From: JAGNZR01 sp051648365
GTDB taxonomy: Bacteria; Fusobacteriota; Fusobacteriia; Fusobacteriales; Fusobacteriaceae
DNA length: 56,264 bases
NCBI GenBank assembly: GCA_051648365.1
Contig: JBOFEZ010000033.1
Coordinates: 1 to 56,264, forward strand
Reading direction: 5' to 3'
Position 1 is the stretch's first letter, and every line of letters begins with the position of its first letter. Of this stretch, positions 23,981 to 33,221 are shown one piece after another. The notes under the pieces were generated by a model that saw only the letters and a program-made list of their open reading frames with translations, had not been told where the DNA came from and searched no databases. The position numbers were made by a program, and so were the translations under genes.

Positions 23981-25093
23981 ATGAAAAAATTTGATTACAT
24001 GGAACAGTTTAAGCATGAGCAGTTAGTTTATTTTTATGATGAGACAACTGGATTAAAAGGAATAACTTGTATCCACGATACAACTCTTGGGCCAGCTCTT
24101 GGAGGAACAAGACTTTGGAACTATGAGAGTGAAGAAGATGCTGTTCTAGATGTTTTGAGACTTGGAAGAGGGATGACTTATAAGGCGGCATGTGCTGGTC
24201 TTAACCTTGGGGGAGGTAAGACAGTTCTTATAGGGGATGCTTCAAAAGTTAAGAGTGAGGGATATTTCAGAGCTCTTGGAAGATATGTTCAATCATTAAA
24301 TGGAAGATATATCACTGCTGAAGATGTAAATACATCTTGCAAAGACATGAACTACTTAGCTATGGAAACTGATCACGTTGTTGGACTTGCTGGAAAATCA
24401 GGAAATCCATCTCCAGTTACAGCTTGGGGAGCTTTTATGGGAATTAAAGCATCTCTTAAAGAGGTATTTGGAACAGATTCTCTAGAAGGAAAAACATTTG
24501 CTGTTCAAGGAGCTGGACAGACTGGTTACTACTTGATTAAATATCTTTTAGGAGATTACTCAGATGTTCAAAACTGGAAAAATGATAAAGTATATGGGGA
24601 AAAAGCTAAAAAAATCTACTTTACAGAGATAAATGAGGCTCACATTGAGAGAATGAAAAAAGAGCATCCAGAAGTTGAGTTTGTAAAGCCTGAGGATATC
24701 TACGGATTAGATGTAGATGTTTATGCACCATGTGCCCTTGGAGCTTCTGTAAATGACGACACTATTCCTCACTTAAAATGTAAAATAATAGCTGGAACTG
24801 CAAATAATGTTCTTAAAGAAGCTGATCATGGAGATGTGTTGAAAAATAAAGGAATTTTATATTCTCCAGACTATGTGATAAATGCCGGAGGACTTATCAA
24901 TGTTTACCATGAACTTCATGGATATCAATTCGGAAAAGCTATGAATGATGTAGATCTTATCTATGATAGACTTCTTGAAATCTATGGAATGGCTAAAAAG
25001 GAAAATATAGCTATTTCTAAAGCTGCAGATCTCTATGGAGAGAGAAGAATAGAAACAATGAAAAATGTAAGAGCTACTTATATCAAGAGATAA
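23981..25093 (+). CDS. Leucine/valine dehydrogenase (Glu/Leu/Phe/Val DH family)
   Basis: It deaminates branched-chain amino acids to 2-oxoacids with NAD. The 370 residues match leucine dehydrogenase. The substrate segment GPALGGTRLW, Lys68 in MTYKAACAGLNLGGGK and Lys80 at its end coincide with the catalytic lysines of characterised leucine dehydrogenases. The NAD motif AVQGAGQTGYYL follows near residue 175. It precedes ptb and buk, and an oxidoreductase able to act on its product lies upstream. Choice between Leu, Val and Ile cannot be read from sequence. Confidence 0.92.
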   Translation: MKKFDYMEQFKHEQLVYFYDETTGLKGITCIHDTTLGPALGGTRLWNYESEEDAVLDVLRLGRGMTYKAACAGLNLGGGKTVLIGDASKVKSEGYFRALGRYVQSLNGRYITAEDVNTSCKDMNYLAMETDHVVGLAGKSGNPSPVTAWGAFMGIKASLKEVFGTDSLEGKTFAVQGAGQTGYYLIKYLLGDYSDVQNWKNDKVYGEKAKKIYFTEINEAHIERMKKEHPEVEFVKPEDIYGLDVDVYAPCALGASVNDDTIPHLKCKIIAGTANNVLKEADHGDVLKNKGILYSPDYVINAGGLINVYHELHGYQFGKAMNDVDLIYDRLLEIYGMAKKENIAISKAADLYGERRIETMKNVRATYIKR

Positions 25094-25105
25094 AAGATTA
25101 TAAAG

Positions 25106-25133
25106 AAGGGAGGCTCGAGGAGTCTCCCTTTTT
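25106..25133 (+). terminator. attenuator-like terminator between leucine dehydrogenase and ptb
   Basis: AAGGGAG-G-CT with AG-T-CTCCCTT (loop CGAGG) followed by TTTTT. Since ptb starts 15 bp later without a visible promoter, partial read-through is likely. Confidence 0.7.
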
Positions 25134-25147
25134 AAAAAGGAGGAGAT

Positions 25148-26044
25148 ATGGACTTTTTCAGAAATCTTAAAAATAAAATTGATAGGGAAAATAGAAAAAT
25201 AGTTGCAGTAGCCTGTGCTCAAGATGAAGATGTTCTTCAGGCTGTGGAAGTTGCTAGAAAAGAGGGGATAATAGAGGCTCTTCTTGTGGGAGACAGAGAA
25301 AAAATAGTGGAGATAGCAAAACTACATAATATTCCTATTCAAAAGTATGAGATTATAGATATAAAGGATATGAATGAATCTGCAAGGGAAGCTGTGAGGC
25401 TCGTATCTCAAAAAAAAGCCCATGTGGTTATGAAGGGGTTAGTGGACACGACTATAATATTGAAAGCTGTTTTAGATTCGGAGATAGGGCTAAGAATTCC
25501 AGGAAATCTTCTCTCACATGTGGGAATATTTCATGTAGATGGATTCCTCCAACCCTATATAGTTACTGATGCTGCCATGAATATAGCACCGACGTTGGAA
25601 GAAAAGAAAAAAATAATAGAAAATTCGGTAACAGTGGCTCATAAATTAGGCATAGAGATTCCTAAGGTTGCTTGTCTATGTGCCAAGGAGAAAATTTTTC
25701 CTAAGATGATAGCTACAGTGGAAGCAGGAGAGCTTCAGGCCATGAATGAAAGGGGAGAGATAAAAAACTGTTTAGTGGCGGGTCCTTTGGCACTAGATAA
25801 TGCTATAAATACAGAAGCAGCAGAACTAAAAGGGATAACTCATCCTGTAGCGGGTCATGCAGATATACTTCTGGCTCCTGATATTGAAGCTGGGAATATT
25901 CTCTATAAAAGTTTGACATATTTTTCTAAATCTGAGGGAGCAGGAATGATAGTGGGAGCTTCTGCACCTATAATTTTAACTTCCAGAGCGGATTCGGAGT
26001 CTACAAAATTAAACTCTATAATACTGGCCCTAGCAACAGTATAA
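25148..26044 (+). CDS. ptb: Phosphate butyryltransferase (Ptb)
   Basis: It converts acyl-CoA and phosphate to acyl phosphate and CoA. The 298 residues are normal for Ptb. The PTA_PTB fold signatures are seen: HVVMKGLVDTTIILKAVLD, HVGIFHVDGF, TDAAMNIAPT and SEGAGMIVGASAPIILTSRADS. The gene pairs with buk in the same transcript. Given the dehydrogenase and the ferredoxin oxidoreductase, branched-chain acyl-CoAs (isobutyryl, isovaleryl) as well as butyryl-CoA are possible substrates. AGGAGG precedes the ATG. Confidence 0.93.
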   Translation: MDFFRNLKNKIDRENRKIVAVACAQDEDVLQAVEVARKEGIIEALLVGDREKIVEIAKLHNIPIQKYEIIDIKDMNESAREAVRLVSQKKAHVVMKGLVDTTIILKAVLDSEIGLRIPGNLLSHVGIFHVDGFLQPYIVTDAAMNIAPTLEEKKKIIENSVTVAHKLGIEIPKVACLCAKEKIFPKMIATVEAGELQAMNERGEIKNCLVAGPLALDNAINTEAAELKGITHPVAGHADILLAPDIEAGNILYKSLTYFSKSEGAGMIVGASAPIILTSRADSESTKLNSIILALATV

Positions 26045-26081
26045 AAATTATAAAAAAAGAAAATACGAGGTGAATCAGAAG

Positions 26082-27155
26082 ATGGAAAAATTATTTAGAA
26101 TACTTTCTATAAATCCCGGATCTACATCTACTAAGATAGGGGTCTATGAGAATGAAAAAGAGATTTTTGAAAAAACTTTAAGACATAGCAATGAGGAGCT
26201 AGCTCCATATGAAGATATATTTTCACAAAAAGAATTTAGGAAAAATGTTATAGTTGAAGCTCTAGTGGAAGGAGATATACTTGTAAAATCTCTCGATGCT
26301 GTTGTAGGGAGAGGTGGTCTCCTAAAACCTATGGATGGAGGAACTTACATAGTTAACGAAAATATGATAAAGGATCTTAAAAAGGGAGTTTTGGGAGAGC
26401 ATGCTTCCAATCTTGGGGGAGTTATAGCTAAAGAGATAGCTGATGAGATTGGAAAAAAAGCCTATATAGTGGATCCAGTTGTGGTGGATGAGATGGAAGA
26501 GGTAGCGAGAGTTTCGGGAATGCCAGAACTTCCTAGAAAATCTATATTTCATGCATTAAATCAAAAAGCGGTTGCCAGAAGATACTGCATTGAGAATGGA
26601 AAAAAATATGAAGAAGTAAATCTTATAGTCGCACATATGGGAGGAGGAATTTCTGTAGGTATCCATAGTGGTGGAAAAGTTATAGATGTGAATAATGCCC
26701 TGGATGGAGATGGTCCTTTTTCTCCTGAGCGTTCTGGAGGAGTTCCTGCGGGAGATCTTGTAAAAATGTGTTTCTCTGGAAAATATACGGATTCTTTTAT
26801 TAAAAAAAGACTTAAAGGAAACGGAGGTGTTGTAGCTTATCTGAATACAAATGATATGAGAGATGTTGCCCAGATGATAGAAGCAGGAGATGAATGTGCG
26901 AAACTTGTTCAGGATGCTATGGTCTATCAGGTGGCAAAAGAGATAGGATCTCTGGCTACTGTAGTTTCTGGAAAAATAGATGCGATACTTCTTACAGGAG
27001 GAATAGCTTATTCTAATTTGATAACGGTTGCTATTAGGAAAAAAGTTGAATTTGTAGCTCCAGTATATATCTATCCCGGAGAGGATGAGATGAAGGCTCT
27101 TACTTTAGGTGCACTAAGAGTTGAAAGAGGAGAAGAAAAGCCTAAAAAATATTAG
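26082..27155 (+). CDS. buk: Butyrate kinase
   Basis: It makes ATP from butyryl or branched acyl phosphate. It belongs to the acetokinase fold: N-terminal LSINPGSTSTKIGVYE, GRGGLLKPMDGGTY, VAHMGGGISVGIHSGG and LTGGIAYS. The 357 residues are normal length. The start is ATG at 26082 with GAGGTGA upstream; the GTG at 26070 is inside that site. It is the terminal gene before a strong terminator, with ptb 38 bp upstream. Confidence 0.94.
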   Translation: MEKLFRILSINPGSTSTKIGVYENEKEIFEKTLRHSNEELAPYEDIFSQKEFRKNVIVEALVEGDILVKSLDAVVGRGGLLKPMDGGTYIVNENMIKDLKKGVLGEHASNLGGVIAKEIADEIGKKAYIVDPVVVDEMEEVARVSGMPELPRKSIFHALNQKAVARRYCIENGKKYEEVNLIVAHMGGGISVGIHSGGKVIDVNNALDGDGPFSPERSGGVPAGDLVKMCFSGKYTDSFIKKRLKGNGGVVAYLNTNDMRDVAQMIEAGDECAKLVQDAMVYQVAKEIGSLATVVSGKIDAILLTGGIAYSNLITVAIRKKVEFVAPVYIYPGEDEMKALTLGALRVERGEEKPKKY

Positions 27156-27183
27156 ACATGACAAAAAAACAATCAAAAAATGA

Positions 27184-27218
27184 AAACATATATTGGGTAG
27201 ACAATATATGTTTTTTCT
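27184..27218 (+). terminator. ptb-buk terminator
   Basis: AAACATATATTG and CAATATATGTTT pair perfectly (12 bp) around GGTAGA, followed by TTTC. The remaining gap to 27398 holds only the adhE promoter. Confidence 0.85.
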
Positions 27219-27328
27219 TTTGAAAAAGAAGTTTTAAATAGCTTTTGATGCTTTGTTCGAAAAATAAAAAAATACTACAAGGTAAAAAAAGAGCGTGAAA
27301 AAAGATTTAAAAGTGACCGTTTAAAAAT

Positions 27329-27357
27329 TTGTGAAAAATAAAAAAAAATAGTAAAAT
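27329..27357 (+). promoter_or_regulatory. adhE promoter
   Basis: TTGTGA, a 17-bp A-rich spacer and TAAAAT, 40 bp before the ATG. No convincing Rex palindrome was found. Confidence 0.5.
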
Positions 27358-27397
27358 TCAGTTATCATAAAGAAATGAGATATTTCAGGAGGTAACA

Positions 27398-30001
27398 ATG
27401 AAAGTTGAGAATGTTATAGAAAGAGTAAGAGTCGCTCAGAGAAAATTTGCAGAATTTGATCAAGTGACAGTAGATAAAATATTTAGAGAAGCTTCATTAG
27501 CAGCTAATGCTGCAAGAATCCATCTTGCTAAAATGGCAGTAGCAGAGACAAGAATGGGTATACTTGAGGATAAAGTAATTAAAAATCATTTTGCATCTGA
27601 GTATATATATAATTCATATAAAGACACGAAAACATGTGGAGTTTTAGAAAGTGACGAGGCTTTTGGAGTAGAAAAAATAGCGGCACCTATCGGAGTTATA
27701 GGAGCAGTAATTCCTACAACAAACCCAACATCTACAGCTATATTTAAAGCTCTAATAGCTCTTAAAACAAGAAATGGAATAGTTTTTTCTCCTCACCCAA
27801 GAGCGAAAAACTCTACAATTGAGGCAGCAAGAATAATTCTTGAAGCAGCAGTAAAAGCAGGAGCACCTGAAGAAATTATAGGGTGGATATCTGAGCCTTC
27901 ACTGGATGCAACAAATTATCTTATGAGAAATGTAGATCTTATACTGGCAACAGGAGGACCAGGAATGGTTAAAGCAGCTTACTCTTCTGGAACACCTGCT
28001 ATAGGTGTAGGAGCTGGAAATACTCCTGTAATCATTGATAAAACTGCTCATATAAAAATGGCTGTAAACTCTATTCTTTTATCAAAAACTTTTGACAATG
28101 GAGTTATATGTGCTTCTGAGCAGGCAGTAATAATCCATGAGAGTATCTATGAAGAGGTAAAAGCTGAATTTGCAAGAAGAGAAGCTTACATTCTTACTCC
28201 TTCCGAAGTGGAGACAATGAGAGGAGTAATACTAAAGGATGGAAACCTTAACTCAGAAATAGTTGGACAGTCAGCAGCTAAAATAGCTTCTCTTGGTGGA
28301 ATAACAGTTTCTGAAAGAACAAAAGTTCTTATAGGAGAAGTTGAATCTGTAGAGTTAGAAGAAGCTTTCTCTCATGAAAAACTTTCACCGGTACTGGCAA
28401 TGTATAAAGCTAAAAACTTCAAAGATGCTCTTAAAAAAGCTGACAGATTAGTAATTCTTGGAGGAATGGGGCACACGTCGGTTATATATGCTGATGAGAT
28501 GGAAGCTGCAGACAGAATAGAAGAGTTCTCTGCTCTTATGAAAACAGGAAGAATCCTTGTAAATATGCCAGCAGCTCAAGGAGCTATAGGAGATGTATTT
28601 AACTTTAAACTGGCACCATCTCTTACTCTTGGATGTGGATCGTGGGGAGGAAATGCTGTTTCAGAAAACGTGGGAGTTAAGCACTTAATCAATGTGAAAA
28701 CTGTTGCAAAAAGGAGAGAAAATATGCTTTGGTTTAGAATTCCAGAGAAAGTATACTTCAAATATGGATCGTTACCGGTTGCTCTAGGAGAGCTGAAAAA
28801 CAAAAAGAGAGCTATGATAGTAACTGATCAACAGTTAGCTACTATGAATTACCCAGAGCATATAACTAAAGTTCTTGATTGTATGGGTGTAGATTATAGA
28901 GTTTTCTCAGATGTTCAAGCAGATCCTACTCTTGCAGTGGTTAGAAAAGGTGCTGAAGCTATGGTAAGTTATCAACCAGATGTTATAATAGCCCTAGGTG
29001 GAGGTTCAGCAATGGATGCCGCTAAAATTATGTGGGTTATGTATGAGCATCCAGAAGTCGACTTCAAAGAATTAGCTATGACATTTATGGATATCAGAAA
29101 GAGAATAGTTGAATTCCCAAAAATGGGTGGAAAAGCTGAATTTTGGGCAGTAGCAACATCTGCTGGAACAGGATCGGAAGTTACTCCTTTTGCAGTTATA
29201 ACTGACGATAAAACTGGAGTGAAATATCCTCTAGCTGATTATGAAATTACTCCAGATGTAGCAGTTGTAGATCCTCACCTAATGATGAGTATGCCAGCTG
29301 GACTTACAGCAGCTTCAGGAATAGATGTTCTTACTCATGCTGTTGAAGCTTATGCATCAATTCTTGCATCAGATTTTACAAATCCAATGGCAATAGAAGC
29401 GATGAGACTTACTTTTAAATATCTTCCTGAATCAGTAGCAAAAGGAAGCCAAGCTAAAAAAGCAAAAGAGAAAATGGCAAACGCATCTTGTATCGCTGGA
29501 ATGGCTTTCTCTAATGCATTCTTAGGAATATGCCACTCAATGGCTCACAAACTTGGAGCAGCATTCCATCTTCCTCACGGAGTAGCTAATGCTCTAGTTC
29601 TAGAAGAGGTTATAAGATTTAATGCTACGGATAAGCCTTTAAAAATGGCAGGATTCTCTCAATATAAATACCCTAATGCAAAGGAAAGATATGCTAAAAT
29701 AGCTGATGTTTTAGGATTTACTGTAGGAAATGAAACTCCTGAAATGAAAGTAAAAGTTTTAAGAACTAAAATCAACGAATTAAAAGCAACAATAGGAATA
29801 AAATCTACAATAGCTGAATATGGGATTTCAGAAATAGAATTTTTAGAAAAACTTGATCAGATGGTGGAAGATGCCTTTGATGACCAGTGTACAGGAGCTA
29901 ATCCAAGATACCCTCTTATGTCAGAATTAAAAGAGATGTACCTAAGAGCTTACTATGGAGCTGACAAATATGTAGCTATGCAGGAAAATGAAGCTGTATA
30001 A
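27398..30001 (+). CDS. adhE: Bifunctional acetaldehyde-CoA / alcohol dehydrogenase AdhE
   Basis: The 867-residue fusion has an N-terminal CoA-acylating aldehyde dehydrogenase (1-440) and a C-terminal iron alcohol dehydrogenase (450-867). Catalytic Cys238 lies in NGVICASEQA. The alcohol dehydrogenase half has the NAD loop GGGSAMDAAK and iron-binding His residues in GICHSMAHKLGAAFHLPHG. It reduces acyl-CoA to alcohol, recycling NADH, and forms spirosome filaments in known members. It has its own promoter. The C terminus lacks the long extra tail of some members. Confidence 0.97.
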   Translation: MKVENVIERVRVAQRKFAEFDQVTVDKIFREASLAANAARIHLAKMAVAETRMGILEDKVIKNHFASEYIYNSYKDTKTCGVLESDEAFGVEKIAAPIGVIGAVIPTTNPTSTAIFKALIALKTRNGIVFSPHPRAKNSTIEAARIILEAAVKAGAPEEIIGWISEPSLDATNYLMRNVDLILATGGPGMVKAAYSSGTPAIGVGAGNTPVIIDKTAHIKMAVNSILLSKTFDNGVICASEQAVIIHESIYEEVKAEFARREAYILTPSEVETMRGVILKDGNLNSEIVGQSAAKIASLGGITVSERTKVLIGEVESVELEEAFSHEKLSPVLAMYKAKNFKDALKKADRLVILGGMGHTSVIYADEMEAADRIEEFSALMKTGRILVNMPAAQGAIGDVFNFKLAPSLTLGCGSWGGNAVSENVGVKHLINVKTVAKRRENMLWFRIPEKVYFKYGSLPVALGELKNKKRAMIVTDQQLATMNYPEHITKVLDCMGVDYRVFSDVQADPTLAVVRKGAEAMVSYQPDVIIALGGGSAMDAAKIMWVMYEHPEVDFKELAMTFMDIRKRIVEFPKMGGKAEFWAVATSAGTGSEVTPFAVITDDKTGVKYPLADYEITPDVAVVDPHLMMSMPAGLTAASGIDVLTHAVEAYASILASDFTNPMAIEAMRLTFKYLPESVAKGSQAKKAKEKMANASCIAGMAFSNAFLGICHSMAHKLGAAFHLPHGVANALVLEEVIRFNATDKPLKMAGFSQYKYPNAKERYAKIADVLGFTVGNETPEMKVKVLRTKINELKATIGIKSTIAEYGISEIEFLEKLDQMVEDAFDDQCTGANPRYPLMSELKEMYLRAYYGADKYVAMQENEAV

Positions 30002-30044
30002 TCAGTTTTTGAGGGGATTATTTTTAAGTTAATTTGAAAAAAAC

Positions 30045-30073
30045 TTGATTATATCTCGGGTATGACATATAAT
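30045..30073 (+). promoter_or_regulatory. promoter for the 144-aa gene
   Basis: TTGATT, a 17-bp spacer and TATAAT, 50 bp before the ATG at 30124. Confidence 0.65.
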
Positions 30074-30123
30074 GTAATGTACTTTAAAAAGCATAATGTA
30101 TAAAACGTATCTGAGGAGAAAAA

Positions 30124-30558
30124 ATGGAAAATATATTAAAAGATTTAAAGAATGAACTATCATACAGAACAAGATTGGAAGCTATCCAACTAATAAAAGA
30201 GTATGACCTAACTGATGATATTAATAGAGAATTGAAAGATATTGTAGTGAACATGGCTCTGAATGATAGAGTTTTTGCCCTGAAAAGAGAAGCTTTTCTT
30301 CTTTGTCAAAAAAACAGACTTACAAAAAATGGTGAGGTTATCAATTTAGGTAAAAAAAATACTGGATACTCTCCTAATGATGTCAGAAAGATGTTTGTAA
30401 AGGTAAAAAAAGAGAGTAATATGACAGAGTTGAATATGGAGCTGTTCAAGGAAAATTTTATGAAAATAGCCCCAAAGATGTATGATGTAATGGAATCTGA
30501 GCATCAGTCTTTTGATAACTGGATAAGAGGAATATATAAATTTATATCAAATAGATAA
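30124..30558 (+). CDS. hypothetical protein, 144 aa
   Basis: The family is not recognised. It is predicted all-helical and soluble, rich in Lys/Glu/Asn, with no signal peptide. The N-terminal 60 residues contain short amphipathic helices that could resemble HEAT-type repeats. A good ribosome site (GAGGAG), a -10/-35 promoter and a perfect terminator show that it is a real single-gene unit. Location is cytoplasmic. Confidence 0.7.
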   Translation: MENILKDLKNELSYRTRLEAIQLIKEYDLTDDINRELKDIVVNMALNDRVFALKREAFLLCQKNRLTKNGEVINLGKKNTGYSPNDVRKMFVKVKKESNMTELNMELFKENFMKIAPKMYDVMESEHQSFDNWIRGIYKFISNR

Positions 30559-30569
30559 AAAATCAAAAA

Positions 30570-30608
30570 AAATTCCCTTTAGACGGATAGTCTTTAGGGA
30601 ATTTTTTT
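30570..30608. terminator. bidirectional terminator
   Basis: AAATTCCCT with AGGGAATTT, with an inner AGAC/GTCT stem, between A and T runs. It serves the convergent genes at 30124 (+) and 30620 (-). Confidence 0.85.
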
Positions 30609-30619
30609 GAAAATTATTT

Positions 30620-30958
30620 TTAGATGGAGTCTCCTAAATCTATGGAGATTAATTCTTTTTCTAAGTTATTTAAATCTTTGTATGCTGAGTACCAGATATA
30701 GTCATCGCCATCCTTATCTTTCTGATAAAATTTAACTAGATGAGAATATCCATTAATTGAGAATTTTTTATTTTCTGAGTCATATTCAAGAACTTCAGAA
30801 AATCCTTCAGGATATAAAATGTCATAATCTAATTCCAGTTCTAAATCTTGGAAAAGGTATTTAACTGTATTTGGATTTTCCTCCAAAGTTATAAATTCTC
30901 TTACTTCTACTTTTCTTTTTTGAAACTCTTGAGTTAATTCAATTGAAATATTAAACAT
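30620..30958 (-). CDS. hypothetical acidic protein, 112 aa
   Basis: The family is not recognised. It is acidic, mostly beta, soluble, with a short YIWYSAYKDLNNLE segment. The start is ATG at 30956-30958, eight bases after GGAG; the GTG at 30967 is in that ribosome site. It lies 12 bp downstream of the HAD phosphatase and is probably cotranscribed with it. Confidence 0.65.
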   Translation of the reverse strand: MFNISIELTQEFQKRKVEVREFITLEENPNTVKYLFQDLELELDYDILYPEGFSEVLEYDSENKKFSINGYSHLVKFYQKDKDGDDYIWYSAYKDLNNLEKELISIDLGDSI

Positions 30959-30970
30959 AAAAATCACTCC

Positions 30971-31777
30971 TTATAGAAATAGTTCTGCTAATTTTTTTGC
31001 TACGCCGTCATTATCATTTGTATCGATAACCTCATTGTGTGGAAGAGCTTTTTTTAAAGAAGGATTATGATTTCCCATAATGAATCCTTTTCCAACAGTG
31101 GAAAGCATTTCAAGGTCGTTCATTCCATCTCCAAAGGCAACTGCTTCTTCCGGAGAGAATCCTTCGATCTCAAGCATCCTTTTAATAGCTTCACCTTTGG
31201 AAACCCCTCTGTTCATTATTTCTAAACAGCTAGAAAGGGAAAGTGTGATAGCTACCTTGTCTTGAAGTTTTTCGTGGATTTCACGAGAAAATACAGAAAG
31301 TTTTTCCTCATCTTCAGATATAAAGAAGAATTTAGTTATATCTCTATTTTTTACAGCTTGGAAGCTTGGAACAACAGTATGGATAAATCCTGATTCTTTG
31401 TGGAATTCTTCGGCTTCATCCAAAGGTTTTTCCACAAACCAGTCATCACCTGAAAATATATTTTTGTGAATATCGTCGTCAACCGTGAGATTTATTATTT
31501 CGGCTGTCACATCTTTTGGAATAGTGACGGAGAAGATTTCCTCATTGTTTTCATTGTGTACCTTAGCTCCGTTGGAAGAGATAAGGAAAGAATTTAATCC
31601 TAGAATTTTTTTAAAAACAAGGGCGTCCATATGATGTCTTCCTGTTGCAATATAAAATTTGATGCCTTTATCTACAATTTCCCTTATAACTTCTTGAGTA
31701 TTTGCAGAAATTGTATGGGAAGAATTCAGAAGAGTCCCATCCAAATCACAGATAACTGCCTTATATTTTTTATTCAT
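30971..31777 (-). CDS. Cof-type HAD-IIB family phosphatase
   Basis: The 268 residues carry HAD motif I DLDGTLLNSS (nucleophile Asp at about 11), an Arg/His loop ATGRHHMDA, and motif IV FGDGMNDLEML near the C terminus, with the Cof cap in the middle. Members dephosphorylate sugar phosphates and related small molecules; the substrate is unknown. GGAGG is seen before the ATG at 31777. Confidence 0.9.
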   Translation of the reverse strand: MNKKYKAVICDLDGTLLNSSHTISANTQEVIREIVDKGIKFYIATGRHHMDALVFKKILGLNSFLISSNGAKVHNENNEEIFSVTIPKDVTAEIINLTVDDDIHKNIFSGDDWFVEKPLDEAEEFHKESGFIHTVVPSFQAVKNRDITKFFFISEDEEKLSVFSREIHEKLQDKVAITLSLSSCLEIMNRGVSKGEAIKRMLEIEGFSPEEAVAFGDGMNDLEMLSTVGKGFIMGNHNPSLKKALPHNEVIDTNDNDGVAKKLAELFL

Positions 31778-31863
31778 AAATTAACCTCCGTATAGATAGA
31801 ATGAAATTCAGTTCATTTAAGTATAACAAATTATGAGGGAAAAAAGAAGTTAGAAAATCTCGT

Positions 31864-31892
31864 TTGAGGTTTTTGGAAAGATGATGTATACT
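31864..31892 (+). promoter_or_regulatory. promoter of the FtsW/RodA gene
   Basis: TTGAGG, a 17-bp spacer and TATACT, about 37 bp before the chosen TTG start. Confidence 0.6.
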
Positions 31893-31928
31893 ATAAAAGT
31901 AATTTAAATGAAGAAAGTGGTGATTATT

Positions 31929-33194
31929 TTGAAAGAAGAGAAAGAGATGAAAAATATATATGCAATGAGAAATGAGGTTAGAAAAAAAAATGATACAAAA
32001 TTACAGATAATAAGAATAGACAGAAGACTAAGACATCTTACGATGATAGTGGGAATACTTTCTTTCCTAAGCCTTTTAGGAGTATATAGTGCTAGCTTCT
32101 ATATAAAAGGAAATATGGGAAGTAAAGAATTCTGGAAACATATAATCTCTTTTGGTGTATCGTTAGCTGCTTGTGTATGTACTCTGAAAATGGATTATAG
32201 AAAATATGAGAAAAAAAACTATTTGAAAGCAGTGATTTTGATTCCTATTATTGTTTTAGCTGCAATGCCTATTTTAGGAACGGTGTTTCCTAAATTGATT
32301 CCCTTGAGAAATGGAGCTAGAGGCTGGATAACAGTAGGACCTTTGAGTATACAGCCAGCAGAGGTTTTTAAAATTTTTTATGTGATTTTAATGGCTTATA
32401 ATCTTTCGATAGCTGAAAAAGAAAGGTATGAAACAAAAGGGATAGTAATTTCGAGTGGGATTATTTTTAGTATTTTTGCTTTTCTTATTATGTTTCAAAA
32501 TGATTTGGGGACGGTAATACATTATTTTTCTATAACCGTTTTCATGCTTTTTATGAGTAAAATCCCGGATAAAATTATAGGGAGAGCGGCGGGTGGCTTG
32601 TCGTTTTTGCTCATATGGGTGATTGTTTATGTCTATTTGAAGTTTGATTCTTTTGCTAGTGGTTATAAAACAGGACGTATAAAAAGTTACGTAGAAGGAC
32701 TACTTAGTAATACCTATGATCAAGATAAGGGATACCAGGTAGGTCAGTCTCTTTTGGGTTTAGGCAATGGAGGGATATTCGGAACAGGATATGGAAACGG
32801 AATGCAGAAATATAGTTACCTTCCTGAAATACATACTGATTTTATTCTAGCTTCTTTTGGAGAAGAGTTTGGTCTGGTTGGAATATTAGTTATAATAGTG
32901 CTTTTTTTCGGACTTTTTAATAGAATAAAAGGAACGGCTATAGAGTGCGAAGATTATTTGGGGAAATATCTTTCTGTGGGAATAGCGGGATATATATTTA
33001 TTCAGTTTCTTATAAATATATCTGTAGCCATAGGTTTACTCCCTGTTTTCGGGATACCTATGCCAATAATGAGCTTCGGAGGAAGCTCATTATTGACAGT
33101 TTTTATGGCTCTGGGAATAGTGGGGAATATTAATCTGGTAAAAAGAAAAGAAGTTAGTAAAAAAATAAAAAAAATGGAAAGCGAAAAGGCTTAG
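31929..33194 (+). CDS. FtsW/RodA/SpoVE family peptidoglycan glycosyltransferase
   Basis: SEDS proteins polymerise lipid II. The protein is 421 residues with about ten membrane helices. The conserved GWITVGPLSIQPAEVFKI segment and the MSFGGSSLL and FGEEFGLVG segments are all present. RodA (elongation) is slightly favoured over FtsW, but sequence alone cannot decide. The start is TTG at 31929, after AAGTGGTGAT with 5-base spacing; ATG at 31947 is an alternative. The last 4 bp overlap the end of the convergent DJ-1 gene. Confidence 0.88.
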   Translation: MKEEKEMKNIYAMRNEVRKKNDTKLQIIRIDRRLRHLTMIVGILSFLSLLGVYSASFYIKGNMGSKEFWKHIISFGVSLAACVCTLKMDYRKYEKKNYLKAVILIPIIVLAAMPILGTVFPKLIPLRNGARGWITVGPLSIQPAEVFKIFYVILMAYNLSIAEKERYETKGIVISSGIIFSIFAFLIMFQNDLGTVIHYFSITVFMLFMSKIPDKIIGRAAGGLSFLLIWVIVYVYLKFDSFASGYKTGRIKSYVEGLLSNTYDQDKGYQVGQSLLGLGNGGIFGTGYGNGMQKYSYLPEIHTDFILASFGEEFGLVGILVIIVLFFGLFNRIKGTAIECEDYLGKYLSVGIAGYIFIQFLINISVAIGLLPVFGIPMPIMSFGGSSLLTVFMALGIVGNINLVKRKEVSKKIKKMESEKA

Positions 33195-33221
33195 ACTAGT
33201 TCTAAAGCCTTTTTAATTTTT
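33184..33221. terminator. bidirectional terminator within two gene ends
   Basis: AAAAGGCTTAGA and TCTAAAGCCTTTT pair (one bulge) around CTAGT, with T and A runs outside. The stop codons of the FtsW/RodA gene and the DJ-1 gene lie within it. Confidence 0.7.

Noticed and set aside
27329..27357. Rex operator before adhE
   Set aside because: Only half-site similarity (TTGTGA); no inverted partner at the correct spacing.
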